8,250 nt of DNA. Source: Bacteroidales bacterium. Its GTDB lineage: Bacteria; Bacteroidota; Bacteroidia; Bacteroidales; UBA932. The stretch lies in NCBI GenBank assembly GCA_004556005.1, contig SFJA01000069.1, forward strand, positions 1-8,250. The letters are read 5' to 3'. This document shows, piece after piece, positions 1 through 4,843 of this stretch. The notes beneath the pieces are model-generated. The model was not told where the DNA came from. It saw only the letters and a program-made list of their open reading frames with translations, and ran no database searches. A program made the position numbers and the translations under genes. Numbering within the stretch: the first letter of the stretch is position 1; each line of letters begins with the position of its first letter.

Positions 1-1
1 T

Positions 2-97
2 TTATAAAATATATATTGCCAATGCAACAAAAATTATTAACAGCAGAACAAATAAAATGGTTGACGAATTGATTGAACTGTTATTATAACTGATTTT
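2..97 (-). other. Short membrane-helix-like open frame, doubtful
   Basis: Read on the minus strand, the AT-rich left edge holds a stop-to-stop frame of about 31 codons ending in TAA at 4-2. Its last 20 or so residues are almost all Leu, Ile, Val, Phe and Ala and resemble a single transmembrane helix, preceded by a Ser/Asn-rich stretch. There is no ATG or GTG before the hydrophobic part and no convincing ribosome binding site. It could be the decayed tail of a membrane protein gene, or simply what AT-rich DNA encodes by chance. I see no other gene in 1-175. Confidence 0.12.
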
Positions 98-175
98 TCA
101 AATAATAAAAACAAAAGTTTAAAAGCTGTCAAAATTTTACTTGATGTGTTTCCAAGAGATGCAAGAGTTTTCCTA

Positions 176-382
176 TTATTTCTTTCCAACCCCATACCCC
201 ATCATTCTGTAAAAGTCCTCTTTCCAGATTATGTTGCCGCAGCCTTTTCCGTTGGCGGTGTAGTTTGTGCAGGCAAGAAAGTGTTTTGAGCCGTCTTTTG
301 ATGATTTTACAATCAGATAACCGTCGGCGCATGAATTGCATTTCATAATTGAAAGTTTACCTGAATCAAGGCGGTTGAGAAC
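176..382 (-). pseudogene. Orphan C4 zinc-ribbon fragment (probable remnant of a helicase/topoisomerase-type protein)
   Basis: The frame is open from just after an in-frame TAA at 385-383 down to TAA at 178-176. From the only ATG (346) it gives 56 residues with Cys3-x2-Cys6, Cys26 and Cys36, plus the pattern DGYLIVK...FLACTNY...GCGNIIW. This is the layout of the topoisomerase-type C4 zinc ribbon found at the C-terminus of topoisomerase I and of some UvrD/Rep-like helicases and nucleases. The twelve codons before the ATG also read like linker protein, which argues that the homologous frame began further upstream and was cut. There is no Shine-Dalgarno at a normal distance from the ATG. I therefore favour a 3' remnant of a larger gene, with a small free-standing zinc-ribbon gene as the alternative. 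The zinc ribbon is seen in the sequence; the parent enzyme is inferred. Confidence 0.5.
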
Positions 383-440
383 TTAATCAATTCACATCAT
401 GCGTAAGCCCTGGTCCGTCTTTTCCTATCATTCCTATCAA

Positions 441-469
441 TTGTAATGAATCCCACTAATCGCTATACT
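441..469 (+). promoter_or_regulatory. Probable sigma70-type promoter of gpmI
   Basis: A -35 box TTGTAA (441-446, 4/6 to consensus) and a -10 box TATACT (464-469, 5/6) are separated by 17 bp. Transcription would start near 476, giving a leader of about 45 nt to the gpmI ATG. The rest of 386-504 shows no gene. Confidence 0.5.
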
Positions 470-506
470 AGAGCCAAGACTATTTATCTTAGTACAAAAA
501 CTTTAT

Positions 507-511
507 GGAGG
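507..511 (+). promoter_or_regulatory. Ribosome binding site that fixes the gpmI start
   Basis: GGAGG lies 8 nt before the ATG at 520. It overlaps the in-frame ATG at 505, so that upstream ATG cannot use it. This makes 520 the better start. Confidence 0.8.
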
Positions 512-519
512 TTTTATAT

Positions 520-2184
520 ATGGCAGATACAATGCATGCTTTGGAAAAAAATCCGAACTGGAAAGGCCGTCGCGGTCCTGTGGTTCTTGTAATCATGGAC
601 GGTGTTGGCTACGGAAAATATGTTGAGGGCGACGCTGTAAAGGCAAGCCGCATGAAGTACCTTGACTGGTTCACGGCGAACTGTCCGCACACAAAGCTCA
701 AGGCCCACGGAACAGCGGTAGGACTTCCTTCTGACGACGACATGGGAAACAGCGAAGTCGGACACAACGCTATGGGCTGCGGACGCGTGTTCGCACAGGG
801 AGCTAAGCTTGTAGGCGAGTCAATCAAATCAGGCAAGATGTTCCAGGACGCAACCTGGCAGAAGCTCATCAAGAACGTGAACAGCAAAGGCTCAACCCTT
901 CACTTTATAGGACTTGTATCTGACGGAAACGTTCACTCCCACATCGACCACCTCAAGGCGATGATTGAAGAGGCGAACAAGGAAGGAGTAAAGAAAATCC
1001 GCGTGCACGCATTGCTTGACGGACGCGACGTTGACCCTACTTCCGCACTGAACTACATCACACCGCTTGAAGAATTCCTTGCGGGCTTTGCAGGCTGCGA
1101 CTATCAGATTGCCTCCGGCGGCGGACGTATGTACATGACAATGGACCGCTACAACGCTGACTGGAGCATGGTTGAGCGCGGATGGAAGGCGCACGTTCTG
1201 GGCGAAGGACGTATGTTCGACTCTGCGACAAAGGCAATCGAAACCTACCGTGCCGAAGTTCCGGGCGTTCTTGACCAGGATATGCACGAGTTCGTAATCG
1301 CAAAGGACGGAAAGCCAGTCGGAACAATCAACGACGGCGACAGCGTAATCTACTTCAACTTCCGCGGAGACCGTGCCCTTGAGATGACACGCGCGTTTGA
1401 GACACCGGCAGGAGGCGAGCTTCCGTTTGACAGAAAGCGTGTTCCGGCCGTTGAGTATGCCGGCATGATGGAATACGACGGAGACGCGCACATTCCTGCC
1501 CAGTATCTTGTGAATCCTCCGAGCATTGACCGCACAATGGGCGAATACCTCACAAAGACAGGCGTTCACCTCATGGCTATTTCCGAGACCCAGAAGTACG
1601 GACACGTTACATACTTCTTCAACGGAAACAAGCAGGGCAAGTTCGACGAAAAGCTTGAGGACTATGTTGAAGTTCCAAGCGATGTTGTTCCGTTCGAGCA
1701 GCGTCCTTGGATGAAATGCGCTGAAATCACCGACAAGGTTATTGAGGCAATCAAGAGCGGAAAGTACGACCACATCAGACTGAACTACCCGAACGGAGAC
1801 ATGGTCGGACACACTGGCGTATTCAACGCGGTGGTCTGCTCAATGGAAGGCATGGACCTTCAGCTTGGAAGATTGAAGGCGGCAATCGAGGAAGCCGGCG
1901 GAATCATGTGCATCACGGCTGACCACGGAAACTCAGACGATATGTACGAGCACGCAAAGGACGGCAGCGTAAAGAAGGACAAGGACGGAGAGCCAAAGGC
2001 AAAGACATCGCACTCGCTCAACCCGGTACCGGGAATCATCTATGACCCTGAATACAAGGGCGAATACGACAACACCAAGCTCAACGACGGACTTGGAATC
2101 TCATCCTGGCCTGCAACAATAATGAATCTTATGGGCTATGTTCCGCCGACGGACTACGACAAGAGCATGGTCAACTTGAAGTAG
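520..2184 (+). CDS. gpmI: 2,3-bisphosphoglycerate-independent phosphoglycerate mutase
   Basis: Interconverts 3- and 2-phosphoglycerate in cytoplasmic glycolysis and gluconeogenesis, using two Mn2+ ions and a phosphoserine intermediate. From the ATG at 520 the protein is 554 residues, close to the longer iPGM forms and somewhat longer than the common bacterial length of about 510. All expected metal ligands are visible: Asp27 in MDG, nucleophile Ser78 in GNSEVGH, Asp427 and His431 in NGDMVGH, Asp468 and His469 in TADHGN, and His498 in TSHS. The substrate-binding motif GRDVDPTS is at 168-175. An Asp/Lys-rich stretch sits between the DHGN motif and His498. The upstream in-frame ATG at 505 is rejected because the Shine-Dalgarno overlaps it. 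The gene is monocistronic, with its own promoter and a strong terminator. Nothing suggests inactivation. Identification is very secure. Confidence 0.97.
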   Translation: MADTMHALEKNPNWKGRRGPVVLVIMDGVGYGKYVEGDAVKASRMKYLDWFTANCPHTKLKAHGTAVGLPSDDDMGNSEVGHNAMGCGRVFAQGAKLVGESIKSGKMFQDATWQKLIKNVNSKGSTLHFIGLVSDGNVHSHIDHLKAMIEEANKEGVKKIRVHALLDGRDVDPTSALNYITPLEEFLAGFAGCDYQIASGGGRMYMTMDRYNADWSMVERGWKAHVLGEGRMFDSATKAIETYRAEVPGVLDQDMHEFVIAKDGKPVGTINDGDSVIYFNFRGDRALEMTRAFETPAGGELPFDRKRVPAVEYAGMMEYDGDAHIPAQYLVNPPSIDRTMGEYLTKTGVHLMAISETQKYGHVTYFFNGNKQGKFDEKLEDYVEVPSDVVPFEQRPWMKCAEITDKVIEAIKSGKYDHIRLNYPNGDMVGHTGVFNAVVCSMEGMDLQLGRLKAAIEEAGGIMCITADHGNSDDMYEHAKDGSVKKDKDGEPKAKTSHSLNPVPGIIYDPEYKGEYDNTKLNDGLGISSWPATIMNLMGYVPPTDYDKSMVNLK

Positions 2185-2202
2185 GCACAACAATAAGCGC
2201 AT

Positions 2203-2247
2203 AACAAAGGGCATCCCAAAAACGGATGCCCTTTGTTTTTTATTTTA
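2203..2247 (+). terminator. Rho-independent terminator of gpmI
   Basis: A perfect 14-bp inverted repeat (2203-2216 and 2224-2237, core GGGCATCC/GGATGCCC) closes a 7-nt loop and runs into a T-rich tract on the plus strand, 18 nt after the gpmI stop. The convergent serine hydrolase stops at 2257. Its transcript would form the same hairpin, but on that strand the sequence after the stem is less U-rich, so termination there is likely weaker. Confidence 0.92.
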
Positions 2248-2256
2248 TTCTACTTG

Positions 2257-3567
2257 TTACTTGTTCAAAAGATATTCCGCGACAGCCTCGTAAGCCGGAA
2301 TTGAAAGCGGGTCGATGTACTTGTTCGAGGCGTAGTAAGTCGAGGCAAAGCGCGCAATAACCATCTGCGCCGCCGGATCAATGTAGATTGCCTGCCCATG
2401 AACGCCGCGCGCCATGTATGCACCGTGCGAGTTGTTCGTAATCCACCACATATTGTGATAGCTCCAGCCCTGCAATTTCGGATAATCGCCTTTTGCAAAC
2501 GTTGCCTTGTACTCATCGGAAGAGCCTCCGGTCGCAATGTAGTTTACAGCTATTTCAGGAATAACCTGCCTGCCGTTCAGCCTTCCGCCGTTTCTCATCA
2601 TCTCGCCGAAAGCCGCCATATCGCGAAGGTTCAAGTCAAAGCCGCCGCCTGCAAACGCGATTCCAGAAGGGTCAACCTGGTAGTAGCCGTCGTAATGCGC
2701 GCCAAGAGGCTTCCAAATCATCCCGGAAACCATATCAGCAAGCCCCTGCCCTGTTACGCGCGAGCAAATCCAGGCAAGAAGCTCTGTGTTCACGGTTCTG
2801 TAGCCGAAAGCGTCTCCGTGTTCTGAATCAGGAAGTTTTTTTACAGTTGCAAGGTATTCGTAGTAATTCTGCGGGCCTGTGTAGTCTGCCGGGCGGAACA
2901 CGTTTCCTGCCACAGAGTAAGCCCAGATTTCCGCGTTCGGGTTGTTGTAGTCCTCGCTGTATTTTACCGCGGTCGTCATGTCCATAACCTCTTGGACAGT
3001 CGCATCCGCGAAGCCTGAATCCTTTAGCTCTGGAATGTATTCAACGACTTTCTTTGACGGCTCAAGTTTACCTTCAGCAACAAGAATAGAAGCGATTGTT
3101 CCAGTAAACGATTTGCTCACCGACATCGCCGCGTGAAGTCCGTCCGGCTTTAAGCCTGCCGGGTATTTTTCATAGACGATTTTTCCCTTGTGCATGACTA
3201 TGATTCCGTCTGTATAATTCGCACCAAGCGACTCTTCAAAAGTCATCGTCTTGTCTGAATCCCACGGTGTGAATGTTACGTTTCCAATTGCCGGGTCAAG
3301 CTTTGTCTTTAGCTGATATTTTTTGCCATTGCCTGACGAGACATTCCGTGTAGGAAAAAACTCCCTCATGTGGTTCACGCTGTAGCGCAAAGCCGGAAAC
3401 TCAAAGAACGATCCGTCCGAAGCATGAAGCGTTTTTTCCTGAGACGGCGGAAATCCTTTCATCCAGCCCATAACGTCGGGCACGGTCTGCTCTGCGGTAG
3501 GATAATTCTGGGCAAAGCCAAGAGAGCCAGCCAAAGCCAGCGCGGAAAATAAAACGGTTGCTTTCAT
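2257..3567 (-). CDS. Secreted serine hydrolase, beta-lactamase-like (PF00144; 6-aminohexanoate-dimer hydrolase type)
   Basis: 436 residues. Residues 1-19 form a signal peptide (Lys2, then an Ala/Leu-rich core) with a likely signal peptidase I cut after Gly-Phe-Ala19, before Gln20, so the product is exported to the periplasm or beyond. The catalytic SxxK motif is Ser149-Val-Ser-Lys152 within MSVSKSFTG, the usual context in NylB-like and class C-type esterases. A conserved-looking FGYRTVNTELL segment follows at 254-264, where Tyr256 is the probable second motif residue, and GVHGQ at 388-392 occupies the place of the third motif. The family includes esterases, carboxypeptidases and amide hydrolases. 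The substrate cannot be told from sequence, and antibiotic resistance should not be assumed. The start at 3567 is supported by AAGGAGG at 3580-3574. The gene stands alone, convergent with gpmI, with a dyad-repeat array just upstream of its likely promoter. Confidence 0.88.
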   Translation of the reverse strand: MKATVLFSALALAGSLGFAQNYPTAEQTVPDVMGWMKGFPPSQEKTLHASDGSFFEFPALRYSVNHMREFFPTRNVSSGNGKKYQLKTKLDPAIGNVTFTPWDSDKTMTFEESLGANYTDGIIVMHKGKIVYEKYPAGLKPDGLHAAMSVSKSFTGTIASILVAEGKLEPSKKVVEYIPELKDSGFADATVQEVMDMTTAVKYSEDYNNPNAEIWAYSVAGNVFRPADYTGPQNYYEYLATVKKLPDSEHGDAFGYRTVNTELLAWICSRVTGQGLADMVSGMIWKPLGAHYDGYYQVDPSGIAFAGGGFDLNLRDMAAFGEMMRNGGRLNGRQVIPEIAVNYIATGGSSDEYKATFAKGDYPKLQGWSYHNMWWITNNSHGAYMARGVHGQAIYIDPAAQMVIARFASTYYASNKYIDPLSIPAYEAVAEYLLNK

Positions 3568-3643
3568 AGCATTCCTCCTTAGTTAATATGATAGGTATTA
3601 CTAAAAAGATAAGCATAAAGAGAGTGAACGGCAAATTTAGGAT

Positions 3644-3672
3644 ATTATAAAAAGATAGTGATTTCTATAGAG
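3644..3672 (-). promoter_or_regulatory. Candidate promoter of the serine hydrolase gene
   Basis: A consensus -10 TATAAT lies at 3649-3644 on the minus strand. The position expected for a -35 box (3672-3667) reads CTCTAT, not a recognisable -35, and falls inside the first unit of the dyad array. A promoter lacking a -35 box beside a cluster of dyads would fit activator dependence. A weaker alternative is TTGCCG with TATCTT at 17-bp spacing, closer to the gene. Confidence 0.4.
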
Positions 3673-3798
3673 TGTCTATAGTAGCTCTCTATGGACACTC
3701 CATAGCGTCCATTATGGATACCTCATAGAGTGCTCTGTGGACACTCCATAGCGAACTCTATGCACAGTCCATAGCAGGTCGCTATGAACAGTGCATAG
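3665..3798. repeat. Array of six 17-nt dyad-symmetric repeats with a 23-24 nt period
   Basis: Units lie at 3665-3681, 3689-3705, 3712-3728, 3735-3751, 3758-3774 and 3782-3798. The best unit is CTATGGACACTCCATAG (3689-3705), a 7-nt arm, 3-nt centre and 7-nt arm. Unit 1 is CTATAGAGTGTCTATAG: both arms change together (G to A, C to T), which keeps perfect symmetry, and its centre GTG is the complement of CAC, so it is inverted relative to units 2 and 4. Units 2 and 4 share 16 identical nt (3692-3707, 3738-3753). Units 3, 5 and 6 carry one or two arm mismatches. The 6-7 nt spacers are unrelated to each other. The array begins about 20 nt after the stop of the HU/DUF4469 gene and ends at the candidate promoter of the serine hydrolase. 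It could be a cluster of protein-binding sites, a chain of small RNA hairpins in a 3' UTR, or a minisatellite. Confidence 0.9.
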
Positions 3799-3819
3799 AG
3801 AATTGTTAGACTTAAACTG

Positions 3820-4563
3820 CTACGCCTTTACTGCTTTTAGTTCATAGGCATATCGGAGTTCACGTAAATTCTTTAAGATATTTACACTGCTTCCTGTATA
3901 CCTTGTTCTGATTATGAGCGAAACATTGCCTTCGGCTACGCTTGACGGAACGCGGGCTATGAGCCGGGACGGCTTGTTTGCGGTGAGCTTGCGGGTTACT
4001 CGGTGCTCATTGCCTTCCATGTCAACAAAGAATACTCCCTGCTCTGTATCGGCTTCGTCCTGGATCTTGATTTTTTCACCTTCGATGATGACATCGTCTC
4101 CAATCTGAACTGTGCCATCCTTGTTGCCTGTAAGCGTATTGGTAACCGCTCCGATTACCGCTCCTCCTGAATCCTTGCATCCAGTTACCTTTACACTGAT
4201 TTTGGAAGTTTCAGCGCGCAGGCTGGCGGAAGGCATAATGTCGAACGAGCACTTGTGTAGCGCAGTGTCGAACACGGAGTTTATGTCCTCGAATACTCCT
4301 GAAACCCTTGGAGAAAGGCTTCCCACTTCGTTTGAGTAAGTGCAGCCGGAAAGAGCATACTCAAAGACTTTTTTGTTCCTAAGCGAAAGGATATTCAGAA
4401 TTGTCTCCTTCTTGATTTCGCTTCCTTCTGCAACAATCGCATCCGCGATGTCCTCGTCGCGCTTTGCCGCGGCAGGCACAACGTCCGCAAGCTGGTCGCG
4501 GTCATTGTCCTGTGTAAACGGGTTTGGTCTGAGCACAATGCTCCAGACATACTTTTTAGCCAT
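3820..4563 (-). CDS. HU-like DNA-binding domain plus DUF4469 protein
   Basis: 247 residues with no signal peptide. Residues 1-125 or so match the HU-like N-terminal domain that accompanies DUF4469: a segment with EDIADAIVAEGSEIKKETILNI, then LSPRVSGVF and the hydrophobic strand around CSFDIMPSASLR. Residues 135-240 or so look like the DUF4469 Ig-like domain: GAVTNTLTG, DGTVQIGDDVIIEGEKIKI, GVFFVD, RVPSSVAEG and SLIIRTRYTG, ending in LRELRYAYEL. Proteins of this architecture are best known to me from Bacteroidetes and are of unknown function. DNA binding is inferred from the fold family and is not shown. The start at 4563 has AAAGGAGG (4576-4569) at 5 nt. The gene has its own extended -10 promoter and a structured leader (4621-4661, 4593-4608), and is followed by the six-unit dyad array. 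No neighbour suggests a metabolic role. Confidence 0.8.
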   Translation of the reverse strand: MAKKYVWSIVLRPNPFTQDNDRDQLADVVPAAAKRDEDIADAIVAEGSEIKKETILNILSLRNKKVFEYALSGCTYSNEVGSLSPRVSGVFEDINSVFDTALHKCSFDIMPSASLRAETSKISVKVTGCKDSGGAVIGAVTNTLTGNKDGTVQIGDDVIIEGEKIKIQDEADTEQGVFFVDMEGNEHRVTRKLTANKPSRLIARVPSSVAEGNVSLIIRTRYTGSSVNILKNLRELRYAYELKAVKA

Positions 4564-4592
4564 TAAAACCTCCTTTGGTTTGGCGAAAATGC

Positions 4593-4608
4593 GGGGCTGC
4601 TACGCCCC
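4593..4608 (-). other. Small GC hairpin in the leader of the HU/DUF4469 gene
   Basis: GGGGC and GCCCC (5 bp) enclose a 6-nt loop, 30 nt before the start codon. It contains the 10-mer CTGCTACGCC (4597-4606), repeated exactly at 3817-3826 over the stop codon of the same gene. Confidence 0.5.
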
Positions 4609-4610
4609 TT

Positions 4611-4661
4611 AAATAAAACAGCCCGTGAGGATATTCCAAAAGGAGGAACTCCTGCACGGGC
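4611..4661 (-). terminator. Terminator-like hairpin within the leader of the HU/DUF4469 gene
   Basis: On the minus strand the arms GCCCGTG/CACGGGC (7 bp), AGGA/TCCT and TTCC/GGAA stack with only 1-2 unpaired bases between them around a 7-nt loop (4661-4621). The next bases are TGTTTTATTT (4620-4611). That is a terminator shape, yet it lies between a strong promoter (4724) and the start codon (4563). Competing small stems exist within it: CTGC/GCAG at 4663-4652 and AGGAG/CTCCT around a 3-nt loop. The complement AAAGGAGG at 4639-4646 means the transcript carries CCUCCUUU, which can pair with the gene's own AAAGGAGG. An attenuator or translational switch is therefore plausible. It could also end read-through from lacZ. 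Confidence 0.6.
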
Positions 4662-4723
4662 AGATTTGCGAGATTGTTATTACTGTGCTGTTCAAGCTGA
4701 CTTTCTTTCTCTTCACGCTAAGA

Positions 4724-4752
4724 ATTATAACATAGGTATTCCATGCACGCAA
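4724..4752 (-). promoter_or_regulatory. Extended -10 promoter of the HU/DUF4469 gene
   Basis: Minus strand TGTTATAAT has a perfect -10 TATAAT (4729-4724) with the TGn extension. The hexamer 17 bp upstream, TTGCGT (4752-4747), matches only the TTG of a -35 box, as is common for extended -10 promoters. A start near 4717 would give a leader of about 150 nt. Confidence 0.65.
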
Positions 4753-4775
4753 ATAAAATATAATAAATGTTTACG

Positions 4776-4843
4776 CTTTGTCATCTTAGGGATTGCCCCC
4801 AAAGCTCTATTGCATGGGATTCCCCTGTTCAACAATGACAAGG
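4776..4843. repeat. Imperfect inverted repeat abutting the lacZ stop codon
   Basis: CTTTGTCAT (4776-4784) and ATGACAAGG (4835-4843) pair over 9 positions with one G-T type wobble. Between them lie two related elements in direct orientation, GGGATTGCCCCC (4789-4800) and GGGATTCCCC (4816-4825). The right end touches the lacZ stop codon exactly. The outer TTGTCAT...ATGACAA arms resemble short dispersed intergenic hairpin elements seen in many bacteria. It may act as a 3' mRNA structure of lacZ. It lacks the U tract of an intrinsic terminator. Confidence 0.5.

Noticed and set aside
22..72. 16-codon plus-strand frame at the left edge
   Set aside because: It has no ribosome binding site, is very short, and sits in AT-rich DNA where such frames are expected by chance.
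129..341. A 70-codon Arg/Lys-rich minus-strand frame
   Set aside because: It overlaps the zinc-ribbon frame, which has a recognisable motif, and its composition is that of an out-of-frame translation.
386..450. Short minus-strand peptide-like frame (Gly-Lys-Asp-Gly-Pro-Gly) upstream of the zinc ribbon
   Set aside because: It has under 20 codons, lies in a different frame from the ribbon and has no start or family match; it is too short to support.
505..519. Upstream in-frame ATG for gpmI
   Set aside because: The Shine-Dalgarno GGAGG overlaps this ATG and is correctly spaced only for 520.
892..1812. A 306-codon minus-strand frame inside gpmI
   Set aside because: It lies wholly within a certain gene, matches no family I know and has no ribosome binding site; it arises from the codon bias of gpmI.
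3401..3634. Minus-strand frame with a hydrophobic N-terminus overlapping the serine hydrolase start
   Set aside because: It runs out of frame through the signal peptide region of a certain gene and has no ribosome binding site of its own; the hydrophobic stretch comes from T-rich leader DNA.
3665..3798. CRISPR array
   Set aside because: Units are 17 nt, dyad-symmetric and divergent, the spacers are only 6-7 nt, and no cas gene is nearby.
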